64,000 nt of DNA, from positions 5,465,001 through 5,529,000 of the forward strand of contig NZ_CP048834.1 in the NCBI RefSeq assembly GCF_012971745.1. The letters are read 5' to 3'. The notes under the pieces were generated by a model, which had not been told where the DNA came from, searched no databases, and was given only the letters and a program-made list of their open reading frames with translations. Below, piece after piece: positions 54,742 through 63,837 of the stretch. Origin of the DNA: Starkeya sp. ORNL1. GTDB taxonomy: Bacteria; Pseudomonadota; Alphaproteobacteria; Rhizobiales; Xanthobacteraceae. How positions within the stretch are numbered: the first letter of the stretch is position 1; every line of letters starts with the position of its first letter. The position numbers and the translations under genes are program-made.

Positions 54742-54824
54742 CCCTCATGCCCGGGCCTGATCCGGGCACCCAGGGCTTCGGAGCCGGGTTGATCCCCGGG
54801 TGAAGCCCGGGGACGGGATGAGGG
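54742..54824. repeat. GC-rich palindromic intergenic element
   Basis: Bounded by CCCTCAT and ATGAGGG, with inner stems GCCCGGGC...CCGGGC and CCCCGGG...CCCGGGG. This kind of about 80-base palindrome is common between genes in Rhizobiales. It lies between pntAA and pntAB, so it is transcribed and probably folds in the mRNA without ending the operon. Compare 63731-63813. Confidence 0.65.
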
Positions 54825-54893
54825 CGAGCCAAGAACAGAGGGAAGCGGCGGGCGGCCCGAGGTGGCCGGCCCGGCAGGATCGGGGAGAGCAAC

Positions 54894-55331
54894 ATGGCCA
54901 ATCCGGCAGCGATCGAGGCTGTGGAAGGGGCGAAGGCGGCGGCGGAAGTGGCGCGGCAGGCGGCGGAAGCCGCGGCGGCGTACGCCGATGCTGCTGCGGC
55001 GGCGGCAGGAGCGGCGGCGCACGGGCTGTCGGGCGGGGCGATCGACCCGTTCGTGTTCCGGCTGGCGATCTTCGTGCTGGCGGTGTTCGTCGGCTATTAC
55101 GTGGTGTGGTCGGTGACGCCGGCGCTGCACACGCCGTTGATGAGCGTCACCAATGCCATCTCCTCGGTGATCGTGGTCGGGGCGCTGCTGGCGGTCGGGG
55201 TGGACCTGGCGGCGGAAGGCACCGGCTTTGCCCGCGGCGGCTTCATCGGGCTGATCCTGGCTAGCGTGAACATCTTCGGCGGCTTCCTGGTCACCAGCCG
55301 GATGCTCGCCATGTACCAGAAGAAGAAGTGA
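54894..55331 (+). CDS. pntAB: NAD(P) transhydrogenase subunit alpha part 2 (membrane)
   Basis: 145 residues. A long Ala-rich helical N-terminus ([34 protein letters not shown] in pieces) is followed by three to four membrane segments: [35 protein letters not shown] and [17 protein letters not shown]. The [10 protein letters not shown] motif in [15 protein letters not shown] is the family hallmark. The N-terminal extension is longer than usual and low in complexity. Confidence 0.93.
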   Translation: MANPAAIEAVEGAKAAAEVARQAAEAAAAYADAAAAAAGAAAHGLSGGAIDPFVFRLAIFVLAVFVGYYVVWSVTPALHTPLMSVTNAISSVIVVGALLAVGVDLAAEGTGFARGGFIGLILASVNIFGGFLVTSRMLAMYQKKK

Positions 55332-55344
55332 GGGGCGGGGAACA

Positions 55345-56742
55345 ATGAACGCCAATCTGGTCGCTCTGCTGTATCTCGTCTCCGGGGTGCTGTTCATCCT
55401 GGCGCTGCGCGGGCTGTCGAGCCCGGTGACGTCGCGCCAGGGCAATCTGTTCGGCATGGTCGGCATGGGGATCGCCATCCTGACCACGCTGGGCGCGAGC
55501 CCGCCGCACGGGGCATGGGGCTGGGCGCTGGTGCTGGGCGGGCTCGCCATCGGCGGCGGCGCCGGTGCCATCATCGCCAAGCGCATCGCCATGACGCAGA
55601 TGCCGCAGCTGGTGGCCGCGTTCCACTCGCTGGTGGGCCTCGCCGCGGTGATGGTGGCGGCCGCCGCGCTCTATGCGCCGGAAGCCTTCGGCATCGGCGC
55701 GGTCGGCGCCATCCATGGCCAGGCGCTGGTGGAGATGAGCCTCGGCGTCGCCATCGGCGCCATCACCTTCACCGGCTCGGTGATCGCGTTCGCCAAGCTG
55801 AACGGCAATATGAGCGGCAAGCCGATCATGCTGCCGGGCCGCCACGTCATCAATGCCAGCCTCGCCATTCTGCTGGTGGTGCTGGTCGTGGTGCTGGTGC
55901 TGACCGAGAGCCATCTGGTGTTCTGGCTGATCGTGCTGGTCAGCCTGGTGCTGGGCGGTCTGATCATCGTGCCGATCGGGGGCGCCGACATGCCGGTGGT
56001 GGTGTCGATGCTGAACTCGTACTCCGGCTGGGCGGCGGCGGGCATCGGCTTCACGCTGGGCAACACCGCGCTGATCATCACCGGTGCGCTGGTCGGCTCC
56101 TCCGGCGCGATCCTGTCCTACATCATGTGCAAGGGGATGAACCGTTCCTTCATCTCGGTGATCCTCGGCGGCTTCGGCGGCGAGACCTCGGGGGGACCTG
56201 CCGGCGTGGTGGAGACCCGTCCGGTGAAGCAGGGCTCGGCGGAGGACGCGGCGTTCATCATGAAGAACGCGGCCAAGGTGATCATCGTGCCGGGCTACGG
56301 CATGGCGGTGGCGCAGGCGCAGCACGCGCTCAGGGAAATGGCGGACAAGCTGAAGGAGGAGGGCGTCGAGGTCTCCTACGCCATCCATCCGGTGGCCGGG
56401 CGCATGCCCGGGCACATGAACGTGCTGCTGGCGGAAGCGAACGTGCCGTATGACGAGGTGTTCGAGCTCGAGGACATCAACTCGGAGTTCGCGCAGGCCG
56501 ACGTGGCGTTCGTGATCGGCGCCAACGACGTGACCAACCCGGCGGCGAAGACCGACCCGCAGTCGCCGATCTTCGGCATGCCGATCCTCGACGTGGAGCG
56601 GGCCAAGACGGTGCTGTTCATCAAGCGCGGCATGGGCTCGGGCTATGCCGGTGTGGAGAACGAGCTGTTCTTCAAGGACAACACCATGATGCTGTTCGCC
56701 GACGCCAAGAAGATGGTCGAAGAGATCGTCAAAAACCTCTGA
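55345..56742 (+). CDS. pntB: NAD(P) transhydrogenase subunit beta
   Basis: 465 residues: N-terminal membrane part of eight or nine helices (LVALLYLVSGVLFILALRGLSSP; PVVVSMLNSYSGWAAAGIGF) and the soluble NADP-binding domain III (VIIVPGYGMAVAQAQHALREM, HPVAGRMPGHMNVLLAEA, GANDVTNPAAKTDPQSPIFGMPIL). Catalyses proton-coupled NADPH formation with PntAA/AB. Followed 24 bases later by a strong terminator, closing the operon. Confidence 0.96.
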   Translation: MNANLVALLYLVSGVLFILALRGLSSPVTSRQGNLFGMVGMGIAILTTLGASPPHGAWGWALVLGGLAIGGGAGAIIAKRIAMTQMPQLVAAFHSLVGLAAVMVAAAALYAPEAFGIGAVGAIHGQALVEMSLGVAIGAITFTGSVIAFAKLNGNMSGKPIMLPGRHVINASLAILLVVLVVVLVLTESHLVFWLIVLVSLVLGGLIIVPIGGADMPVVVSMLNSYSGWAAAGIGFTLGNTALIITGALVGSSGAILSYIMCKGMNRSFISVILGGFGGETSGGPAGVVETRPVKQGSAEDAAFIMKNAAKVIIVPGYGMAVAQAQHALREMADKLKEEGVEVSYAIHPVAGRMPGHMNVLLAEANVPYDEVFELEDINSEFAQADVAFVIGANDVTNPAAKTDPQSPIFGMPILDVERAKTVLFIKRGMGSGYAGVENELFFKDNTMMLFADAKKMVEEIVKNL

Positions 56743-56765
56743 CCACACACACCTTCACCAACACC

Positions 56766-56794
56766 AAAGGCCGGGAGAAATCCCGGCCTTTTTT
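56766..56794 (+). terminator. Rho-independent terminator of the pnt operon
   Basis: AAAGGCCGGGA-GAAA-TCCCGGCCTTTTTT: an 11-bp stem with a GAAA loop and a T-run. Confidence 0.95.
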
Positions 56795-57002
56795 GCTGTT
56801 CGGAGCTTCGTGGTCCGGTCGCTCCGGGGTGGTCGCAACAAGCACATCTCAAGGCGGATGGCCGGTATTGCGATAGCATGCTTGACGCCGCGAGCTGCGG
56901 CATGACAGCCGAATCATTCTTCGGAACCATCCTTCGCGACGGGCGTTGGGCATCCGCGCAGGGGTGCGTGTCGACGCCCGAGCCGCAAGCGAGGACAACG
57001 CC

Positions 57003-57530
57003 ATGGGGTTCTTTTCAAAGGATATCAAAACGCTCGATGATCTCTGCCGACATGTGCTTGGTGAGCTTTATTATGCCGAAAAGCGCATGACGAAGGTGCT
57101 GCCGGACATGATCGCCAAGGCCGGCGATCCGCTGCTGAAGCGCGCCCTCGACGCGCAACTGGCCGCCGGCCAGCAACAGATGCTGAAGATCGAGGAGATC
57201 TTCCGGCTGGATGGCGGGTCGGCCTGCGCCGTCGAGTGCCCGGCGATCGATGGCATATTGATCGAGGCCGAGGAGCTTCACGGTGAGATCGCCGACTCCC
57301 GGGTCCTCGACACCGCGCTCGCCGCAGCGGCGCAGACCGCGCTCGGCTTCACCGCCGGCCGCTACGCCACGGTGGCATCGTGGCTGTTCGAGACCACGCG
57401 CACCGACTGCGCCCGCAAGCTGCAGCGCTGCGCCGATGAGCAAAGGCGCACCGGGGCCGAACTCGCCCGGCTGGAGGCGCACCTGAACGCCCGCGCGGGC
57501 GGGCGGACAACGATGGATCTCGCGAGCTGA
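57003..57530 (+). CDS. DUF892/YciE-YciF-type ferritin-like protein
   Basis: 175 residues. FFSKDIKTLDDLCRHVLGELYYAEKRMTKVLP is the family opening, with the first Glu/Glu ligands for a di-iron four-helix bundle. EEIFRLDGGSACAVECPAIDGILIEAEEL and TALGFTAGRYATVASWLFE follow. Usually stress-induced. GAGGA lies 7 bases before the ATG at 57003. Confidence 0.88.
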   Translation: MGFFSKDIKTLDDLCRHVLGELYYAEKRMTKVLPDMIAKAGDPLLKRALDAQLAAGQQQMLKIEEIFRLDGGSACAVECPAIDGILIEAEELHGEIADSRVLDTALAAAAQTALGFTAGRYATVASWLFETTRTDCARKLQRCADEQRRTGAELARLEAHLNARAGGRTTMDLAS

Positions 57531-57537
57531 CGACGCT

Positions 57538-58392
57538 TCATTCCAGCGTCTTCAAATACTCCCGTGCCGTCGTCGAGGGATGGCCTGACAGGCGCTCGAC
57601 ATCGGTCGAGGTCGCCGCAAATTCACCTGCACCCATCGCGGCGAAGAAGCCGCCGACGCCTTCGACGACGAATTCCGGCCAGCCCATGGCGCGGAAATTC
57701 TCCTTGAATGCGGAAAGCGGTGCTTCCACCGCCGTCACCTCGCGCCCCGCCACCTCGCTGAGCAGCGCGGCGAGATCGGTGACGGAGTAGGCATCGGCGC
57801 CGGAAATCTCATAGATCCTGTTGGCGTGGCCCTCACCGAGCAGCGCGCCTGCCAGAGCGCCGGCGACGTCCTTATGGTCGACATAGGCGACCTTCGCCGT
57901 GATGCCGGGGAAGGGCAGGGTGCCGCTTTCCTTCGCCTGCGTCAGCAACGCGGCAATGTTCGAATAATAGGAATTGTCGCGAAGGATGGTGTAGGCCACG
58001 CCCGCCGTCTTCAGCCACGCTTCGCTCGCTTCGTGCGCCTTGGCCCAGTCGAAGCGGCTCGCCGATGTCGGATTGACGGTGCTGGTATAGACGATGCGGC
58101 GGGCACCGGAGGCCTTCGCTGCCTCGAAGGCGTTGCGGTGCTGGACGATGCGTGCCTCGTTGGGACCTTCGCCGGAGATCACCAGCACGATGTCCGCGCC
58201 CGCATAGGCGGCCTTGAGGCTGGCTGGATCCTCATAATCGGCGCGCACCACCTCGAAGCCCTGCGCGATGCGGTGGCCGCGCTTCTCGGGCGCGCGGGTG
58301 GCGAGGCGAACGCCGGTCGCCTTGCCGCGTTGCACCAACTCGTCGGCGAGCGCGGTGCCGAGTTTGCCGCCGGCAGCAGAGATGACAATCAT
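57538..58392 (-). CDS. NmrA-like NAD(P)-dependent reductase (QOR2-type)
   Basis: 284 residues. MIVISAAGGKLGTALADEL is the variant Gly motif of NmrA/QorB proteins; VVRADYEDPASLKAAYAGADIVLVIS and VYTSTVNP follow; YTILRDNSYYSNI is the substrate-cleft segment. Resembles quinone oxidoreductase 2. Divergent from an HxlR regulator, the same pairing as qorB/qorR, so likely repressed by it and induced by quinone or electrophile stress (inference). Confidence 0.87.
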   Translation of the reverse strand: MIVISAAGGKLGTALADELVQRGKATGVRLATRAPEKRGHRIAQGFEVVRADYEDPASLKAAYAGADIVLVISGEGPNEARIVQHRNAFEAAKASGARRIVYTSTVNPTSASRFDWAKAHEASEAWLKTAGVAYTILRDNSYYSNIAALLTQAKESGTLPFPGITAKVAYVDHKDVAGALAGALLGEGHANRIYEISGADAYSVTDLAALLSEVAGREVTAVEAPLSAFKENFRAMGWPEFVVEGVGGFFAAMGAGEFAATSTDVERLSGHPSTTAREYLKTLE

Positions 58393-58436
58393 CCTGGAAC
58401 TCCTTCGATCGGCCGTCCCGCTCTCGGGACGACACC

Positions 58437-58543
58437 TTGGTTACTTATCGAGAGCAGGTTGCAATCTGAGAGTTTTTGCACAAGAAGGGTTTTTGAAGTG
58501 CGTGGGTGACTGCCAAGTAACCGTCTGACTTAACCGTCTGACT
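58437..58543. promoter_or_regulatory. Operator candidates between nmrA-like gene and hxlR
   Basis: GGTTACTT at 58439 and its mirror AAGTAACC at 58515 form an inverted pair 76 bases apart. The second overlaps two exact tandem copies of TAACCGTCTGACT (58518-58530, 58531-58543), ending 8 bases before GGGAG of hxlR. Likely binding sites for the HxlR dimer and for autoregulation. Confidence 0.55.
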
Positions 58544-58562
58544 TGACGTCGGGAGAAAGCTG

Positions 58563-58931
58563 GTGCGGGTGACGAAATCGGAGTTCCAATGCTGCCCGGT
58601 GCGCGACGTGCTCGACCGCATCGGCGACCGCTGGACCGTGCTGGTGCTGAGCGAACTCGCCAATGGCACGCGGCGCTTCAGCGAGTTGCGCCGCGCCGTC
58701 CCCGACATCTCGCAGCGCATGCTGTCGCAGACGGTGCGGCACCTGGAGGCGGACGGCCTGATCTCGCGACGGGTGTTTCCGACCGTGCCGCCGCGGGTCG
58801 AGTATACGCTGACCGATCTCGGCCGCTCGCTGATGGTGCCGCTCAGTGCGCTGGTGGCCTGGGCTGGCGAGTACCATCCGCGCATCAAAGAGGCCCGCGA
58901 GGCGATGGCAGCGCGGGCAGAGGCGGCGTGA
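58563..58931 (+). CDS. HxlR-family transcriptional regulator
   Basis: 122-residue winged-helix protein. [60 protein letters not shown] in parts is the family signature, including the N-terminal Cys pair (QCCPV) that in YodB/QorR-type members senses quinones or diamide. [15 protein letters not shown] is the wing. GGGAG lies 7 bases before the GTG. Divergent from the NmrA-like reductase, its probable target. Confidence 0.9.
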   Translation: MRVTKSEFQCCPVRDVLDRIGDRWTVLVLSELANGTRRFSELRRAVPDISQRMLSQTVRHLEADGLISRRVFPTVPPRVEYTLTDLGRSLMVPLSALVAWAGEYHPRIKEAREAMAARAEAA

Positions 58932-58943
58932 GGAGCTTCGACT

Positions 58944-59063
58944 AACCTCTCCCCGGCGGGGAGAGGTCGCCGCGTAGCGGCGGGTGAGGGGCCTGAACGC
59001 TCAGGATCGCGTAGCGCATTCCCCCTAACCCCTCCCCCTCTCCCGATGGGGAGAGGGGGAGGG
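58944..59063. repeat. Pair of GC-rich palindromic repeats between hxlR and tex
   Basis: CCTCTCCCC-GGC-GGGGAGAGG (58946-58966) and a second, longer one with stem CCTCCCCCTCTCCC (59031-59044) and its mirror (59049-59062). This CTCTCCCC/GGGGAGAG type is a familiar intergenic repeat in Rhizobiales genomes. Lies between convergent genes, where it can serve as a bidirectional terminator although no T-run is present. Confidence 0.65.
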
Positions 59064-59088
59064 CGTGCACGCCGTGACTATTGGGGAA

Positions 59089-61404
59089 CTATTTCCGCTT
59101 CATCGCTTCCGCCAGCGCTGCGCCGAATGCGCCTTGCGGTGCCGGCTCAGGCTTGCGCGGCGGCATCGGGCCGGAGCGGCGCTCGCCCTTGGCTTCCGGC
59201 GCAGGGCGGCTTGCGGCGGCGGCGCCATCCTTGCGCATGGTGAGCGAGATGCGCTTGCGCGGCACATCGACCTCCAGCACCCGCACCTTCACCACGTCGC
59301 CGGCTTTGACCACCTCATGGGCGTCCTTGATGAAGCGGTCGGCGAGCTGGGAGACATGCACCAGCCCGTCCTGGTGCACGCCGATATCGACGAAGGCGCC
59401 GAACGCCGCGACATTGGTGACGGTGCCTTCCAGCAGCATGCCCGGGCGCAACTGCTTGATATCGTCGACGCCGTCGGCGAAGGAGGCGGTCTTGAACTCC
59501 GGGCGCGGGTCGCGGCCGGGCTTTTCCAGCTCGGCGATGATGTCGCGCACCGTGGGCAGGCCGAAGCGCTCGTCGACGAAGGTACGCGGATCGAGCGCGC
59601 GCAGCTTGGCGCTGTCGCCCATCAATGTGCGCACATCGCGCCCGCAGGCGGCGACGATCTTGGCCGCCACGCCATAGGCTTCCGGATGCACGGACGAGGC
59701 GTCGAGCGGTTCCTTGCCGTCGGCAATACGCAGGAAGCCGGCACATTGCTCGAAGGTGCGCGGCCCGAGGCGGGCGACCTTCAATAGCTCGCGCCGCGCC
59801 GCGAACGGGCCGTTGGCGTCGCGATGGGCGACGATCGCCTCCGCCAGAGAGGCGCCGAGGCCGGAGACGCGAGCCAGCAGCGAAGCCGAGGCGGTGTTGA
59901 GATCGACGCCGACCGCGTTCACCGCATCCTCCACCACCGCGTCGAGCGCGCGGGCGAGGCGGGACTGGTCGACATCGTGCTGATACTGGCCGACGCCGAT
60001 GGATTTCGGCTCGATCTTCACTAGCTCCGCCAGCGGATCCTGTAGGCGGCGGGCAATGGAGACGGCACCGCGCAGCGAGACGTCGAGGTCCGGGAATTCG
60101 GCGGCAGCGGCGGCGGAGGCGGAATAGACTGAGGCGCCGGCCTCGCTCACCACCACCTTGATCGGTCGCCGGTCGGTCGGAAGCTGGGCGATGAGGTCGG
60201 CGGTGAGCTTGTCGGTCTCGCGGCTCGCCGTGCCGTTGCCTATGGCGACCAGTTCGACCTTGTGCCTGGCGATCAGCACCGCAAGTGCTGCTTGCGCGCC
60301 TTGCACATCATTGCGCGGCTGGAATGGATAGACTGTCGCGGTGTCGAGCAGCTTGCCGGTTTGGTCGATGACGGCGACCTTGACGCCGGTGCGGATACCG
60401 GGATCGAGCCCCATGGTGGCGCGCGAGCCGGCGGGAGCGGCCAGCAGCAGGTCCTTGAGGTTGCGGGCGAATACGCGGATGGCCTCTTCCTCGGCGCGCT
60501 CGCGCAGTTCGGTCATCAGGTCGACCGAGAGGTTGAGCGAGAGCCGCACCCGCCACGCCCAGCGCCCCACCTCCATCAGCCAAGTATTGCCAGGCGCGCC
60601 GTCGGCGGCGACGTTCAGCACTGTGGCGATGATCCGCTCCACCGGCTTCATCGGCGCGGCGTCGTCGGCATCGACCTCGAGGTCGACGGTGAGGATGTCC
60701 TCATTGCGGCCACGCAGCATAGCGAGCGCACGATGGCTCGGCGCGGTCGACCAGCGCTCGGAATGGTCGAAATAGTCCGAGAACTTGGCGCCCGCTTCCT
60801 GCTTGCCGTCCACCACGCGGGCACGGAGCATGGCGCGCTCCTTCATGTGGGTGCGCAGCCGGCCGAGCAGGTCGGCATTCTCGGCAAGGCCTTCGACCAC
60901 GATGTCGCGGGCGCCTTCCAGCGCCGCCTTGGTATCCGGCACCTGGTCGGTGAGGTAGGTGGCCGCGAGTTCGGCCGGCACCTTGCGGCGGTCCCCGAGG
61001 ATCGCCTCGGCCAGCGGGGCGAGGCCGCGCTCGCGGGCGATCTCGGCGCGGGTGCGGCGCTTCGGCTTGAAGGGCAGGTAGATGTCCTCAAGCTCGGCCT
61101 TGGTGACGACCGCGGCGATCTTTGCCTCCAGCTCCGGGGTCAGCTTCTCCTGGCTGCGGATCGATTCCAGCACCGCGGCGCGGCGCGCCTCCAGCTCGCG
61201 CAAATAGGAGAGCCGCTCCTCCAGCGTGCGCAACTGGGTGTCGTCCAGCCCGCCAGTCGCCTCCTTGCGGTAGCGCGCCACGAAGGGAACGGTGGCGCCC
61301 TCATCGAGCAAGGCGACGGCGGCGGACACCTGGTCCGGGCGGGCGGCGATCTCGCTGGCAATGATGCGGGCAATGGAGGCGGCGGTGCGGGCGTCGGCGG
61401 CCAT
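59089..61404 (-). CDS. tex: Tex-family RNA-binding transcription accessory protein
   Basis: 771 residues, the usual length. N-terminal helical Tex domain ([30 protein letters not shown]), YqgF/RNase H-like domain ([20 protein letters not shown]), helix-hairpin-helix ([28 protein letters not shown]) and C-terminal S1 ([40 protein letters not shown]). Ends in a basic Pro/Arg-rich tail. Cytoplasmic nucleic-acid-binding factor. Confidence 0.95.
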   Translation of the reverse strand: MAADARTAASIARIIASEIAARPDQVSAAVALLDEGATVPFVARYRKEATGGLDDTQLRTLEERLSYLRELEARRAAVLESIRSQEKLTPELEAKIAAVVTKAELEDIYLPFKPKRRTRAEIARERGLAPLAEAILGDRRKVPAELAATYLTDQVPDTKAALEGARDIVVEGLAENADLLGRLRTHMKERAMLRARVVDGKQEAGAKFSDYFDHSERWSTAPSHRALAMLRGRNEDILTVDLEVDADDAAPMKPVERIIATVLNVAADGAPGNTWLMEVGRWAWRVRLSLNLSVDLMTELRERAEEEAIRVFARNLKDLLLAAPAGSRATMGLDPGIRTGVKVAVIDQTGKLLDTATVYPFQPRNDVQGAQAALAVLIARHKVELVAIGNGTASRETDKLTADLIAQLPTDRRPIKVVVSEAGASVYSASAAAAAEFPDLDVSLRGAVSIARRLQDPLAELVKIEPKSIGVGQYQHDVDQSRLARALDAVVEDAVNAVGVDLNTASASLLARVSGLGASLAEAIVAHRDANGPFAARRELLKVARLGPRTFEQCAGFLRIADGKEPLDASSVHPEAYGVAAKIVAACGRDVRTLMGDSAKLRALDPRTFVDERFGLPTVRDIIAELEKPGRDPRPEFKTASFADGVDDIKQLRPGMLLEGTVTNVAAFGAFVDIGVHQDGLVHVSQLADRFIKDAHEVVKAGDVVKVRVLEVDVPRKRISLTMRKDGAAAASRPAPEAKGERRSGPMPPRKPEPAPQGAFGAALAEAMKRK

Positions 61405-61522
61405 TCGGATCTCGTGAATCGTAGCGGGGCGCGGAGACTAGGCGCCCGCGCTCCGGCTGCCAACTTTGCCCTGTGGAGCGGGCGATGGCAGGATGCGGCC
61501 GTCCCGGAATTGAGCCGGCGGC

Positions 61523-62623
61523 GTGAAGGCTGCGTGGTCGTCTATGCGTCTGGTTTTTCTGCTGCTTTTAAACCTCTTCGCCAGTGTCGCAGCAGTGCGC
61601 GCTCAGGAGCCGGCGCCCGTGTCCGGTCGGCAGCTCGTCATCGGCACCAAGGAGGCGGCTCCGTTTGCGATGAAGGCGGCGGATGGCAGCTGGTCGGGCA
61701 TCAGCATCGATTTGTGGAAGCGCATCGCCGAGCAATTGAAGCTCGATTACCGGCTGGTGGAAGAGCCCACCGTGCAGGCGCTGATCGACGGCACCGGCGC
61801 CGGCAAATACGACGCCTCGGTGGCGGCGCTGACCATTACCGGGCCACGGGCGCGCCTCCTCGACTTCAGCCAGCCTTTCTATGTCACCGGGCTTGGTATC
61901 GCAGTGCCGTCGACCTCGCCTTCATTCTGGACATCGATCATCAACACGCTGGCCTCGTTCGGCTTCCTGCAGGCGGTCGGCGCACTGCTGGGGCTGACGC
62001 TGCTGGTCGGCGTGCTGATCTGGCTGTTCGAGCGCCGGCACAATGAGGATTTCAGCGGGCCGGCGGCCAAGGGCATCGGCACCAGCATCTGGTGGTCGAC
62101 CGAAGCGATGACGCAGGCCAGCACCGGGTACATCGCTCCGAAGACGCTGCCGGGGCGGGCGCTGGCAGTGTTGTGGATGGTGGTGTCGATCATTGCGCTG
62201 GCGGTGTTCACCGCGGGCGTCACTTCGGCGCTGACCACGCGCCAGCTCCAGGGGCTGGTGAACAATGCGAGCGATCTCGGCAAGGTACGCGTCGGCGCGG
62301 TCCAGGGCTCGGCGACCATCGATTATCTGGTCGGCCAGCGCATTCGCTACCACAGCTTTGCCAGCCCGCAGGATGGGCTGAAGGCAATGGCCGACAAGCG
62401 CATCGACGCCTTCGTCTATGACAAGCCGCTGCTCGCCTGGATCGTGCTGCAGAATTTCTCTTCGTCGGCGGAGATGCTGGAGGTGGTGTTCGATCCGCAG
62501 AATTATGGCATCGCGCTGCCGCTCGGCAGCCCGCTACGCCGCGAACTCGACATTGCGCTGCTCGAAATCATCCGCTCCGACTGGTGGAAGCAGACGCTGT
62601 TCCGCTATCTCGGCGAGAAATGA
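61523..62623 (+). CDS. Ionotropic-glutamate-receptor-like protein: binding lobes with inserted ion channel
   Basis: 366 residues. Signal peptide RLVFLLLLNLFASVAAVRA, then a SBP-3 lobe (LVIGTKEAAPFAMKAADGSWSGISIDLWKRIAEQL; YDASVAALTITGPRARLLDFSQPFY). The lobe is interrupted by three hydrophobic parts: helix 1 (LLGLTLLVGVLIWLFE), a pore-like loop (GTSIWWSTEAMTQASTGYIAPKT) and helix 3 (ALAVLWMVVSIIALAVFTAGVTSALTT). The second lobe half resumes at VRVGAVQGSATIDYL. This is the layout of GluR0, the prokaryotic glutamate-gated channel; the filter-like STGYIAP differs from TVGYG. GTG 61523 or ATG 61544 can be the start. Confidence 0.85.
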   Translation: MKAAWSSMRLVFLLLLNLFASVAAVRAQEPAPVSGRQLVIGTKEAAPFAMKAADGSWSGISIDLWKRIAEQLKLDYRLVEEPTVQALIDGTGAGKYDASVAALTITGPRARLLDFSQPFYVTGLGIAVPSTSPSFWTSIINTLASFGFLQAVGALLGLTLLVGVLIWLFERRHNEDFSGPAAKGIGTSIWWSTEAMTQASTGYIAPKTLPGRALAVLWMVVSIIALAVFTAGVTSALTTRQLQGLVNNASDLGKVRVGAVQGSATIDYLVGQRIRYHSFASPQDGLKAMADKRIDAFVYDKPLLAWIVLQNFSSSAEMLEVVFDPQNYGIALPLGSPLRRELDIALLEIIRSDWWKQTLFRYLGEK

Positions 62624-62626
62624 AGC

Positions 62627-63694
62627 TCAGCCGTTGCCGATGATGATTCCCGCCTTGCCTTCAATGGCCCGGCCGATGATCACCGCGTTCGGATAGCCGG
62701 CCGTTTTGATTTCCACGAGGATGCGCTCTGCCGCTTCCGGTGCGCAGGCCACCAGCAGGCCGCCGGAGGTCTGCGGGTCGGTGAGCAAATGGCGGCGCCA
62801 GTCCGGGAAGCCGTCCGGCAAGGTGACCTCCTCGCCATAGCTCGCCCAGTTACGGTGCGAGGCGCCGGTGACAAAGCCCTGCTGCGACAGCTCGGCGGCC
62901 TCTTTGAGGAAAGGCAGGCGGCTGGCATCGATTTCCAAAGTGAGCCCGGCGCCGCGCGCGACCTCCAGCCCGTGGCCGAGGATGCCGAAGCCGGTGACGT
63001 CGGTGACGGCGTGCACTGCCGGATCCTTGCCGAGCTGGGTGCCGACCTTGTTCAATAGCGTCATGGAACCGACCATTTCGGCATAGGCGGGGGCAGAGAG
63101 CGCCTCCTTCTTGAAGGCGGCGGAATAGATGCCGACGCCGAGCGCCTTGGTCAGGATCAGCGCGTCGCCGGGGCGGGCCTCGGAGTTGCGGCGGATGTCG
63201 GCCTTCTTCACTGTCCCCATCACCGCGAGGCCATAGACCGGCTCCGGGCAATCGATGGAATGACCGCCGGCGATCGGGATGCCGGCCTCGGCGGCGATGC
63301 TGGCGCCGCCCTTCAGTATCTCGCGCACCATCTCGGTGGAGATCTTGCCGAGCGGCATGCCGAGGATCGCCAGTGCCATCACCGGCCGGCCACCCATGGC
63401 ATAGACGTCGGAAATGGCGTTGGTGGCGGCGATACGGCCGAACTCGAACGGGTCGTCGACCATCGGCATGAAGAAGTCGGTGGTGGCGATCAGGCAGTTC
63501 TCGCCGTCGAGATCCCACACCGCGGCGTCGTCGCCGGTCTCTGTGCCAACCAGAAGCTGGGCGAACGGGCCGGCGGCCGGCTGCTCGGACAGGAGTTCGC
63601 GCAGCACCGAGGGCGCCAGCTTGCACCCGCACCCGCCGCCATGGGCGAGGGAGGTCAGGCGGAACGGGGCGGCTTCGTTCGGTTTGTCGAGCAT
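62627..63694 (-). CDS. selD: Selenide, water dikinase
   Basis: 355 residues. The catalytic motif [14 protein letters not shown] has Cys about 22 and Lys 25; both are encoded by ordinary Cys and Lys codons, so no selenocysteine. ATP-binding segments follow: [54 protein letters not shown], and the late [11 protein letters not shown]. Makes selenophosphate for selenoproteins or 2-selenouridine in tRNA. No selA, selB, selC or mnmH is visible in the window. Confidence 0.95.
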   Translation of the reverse strand: MLDKPNEAAPFRLTSLAHGGGCGCKLAPSVLRELLSEQPAAGPFAQLLVGTETGDDAAVWDLDGENCLIATTDFFMPMVDDPFEFGRIAATNAISDVYAMGGRPVMALAILGMPLGKISTEMVREILKGGASIAAEAGIPIAGGHSIDCPEPVYGLAVMGTVKKADIRRNSEARPGDALILTKALGVGIYSAAFKKEALSAPAYAEMVGSMTLLNKVGTQLGKDPAVHAVTDVTGFGILGHGLEVARGAGLTLEIDASRLPFLKEAAELSQQGFVTGASHRNWASYGEEVTLPDGFPDWRRHLLTDPQTSGGLLVACAPEAAERILVEIKTAGYPNAVIIGRAIEGKAGIIIGNG

Positions 63695-63730
63695 GGTGGG
63701 TCCTTCCGTTCGGTACCCGGATTCAAAGTC

Positions 63731-63813
63731 GTCATGGCCGGGCTTGTCCCGGCCAGCTCGATCCCCGATGCGCCGTCAGTAACCGAGATCCCCGGCACAA
63801 GGCCGGGGATGAC
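63731..63813. repeat. GC-rich palindromic intergenic element upstream of selD
   Basis: Bounded by GTCATGGCCGGGC and the mirror GGCCGGGGATGAC, with internal stems GGCCGGGCTTGTCCCGGCC and CCCCGGCACAAGGCCGGGG. Same size class as 54742-54824. Confidence 0.65.
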
Positions 63814-63837
63814 GTTGCTCTACGGGCGCACGAGCAC

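Noticed and set aside
53328..55592. 754-codon minus-strand frame opposite the pnt genes (and 55291-56748)
   Set aside because: Same shadow effect; Arg/His-rich composition and no family features, against unequivocal pntAA, pntAB and pntB.
60262..62046. Long plus-strand frame opposite tex running into the channel gene
   Set aside because: Tex is clear on the minus strand; the frame merges antisense tex with an out-of-frame reading of the channel gene.
63620..63640. Possible selenocysteine codon at the SelD active site
   Set aside because: The codons at the GCGCK motif read as ordinary cysteine codons; there is no in-frame TGA.
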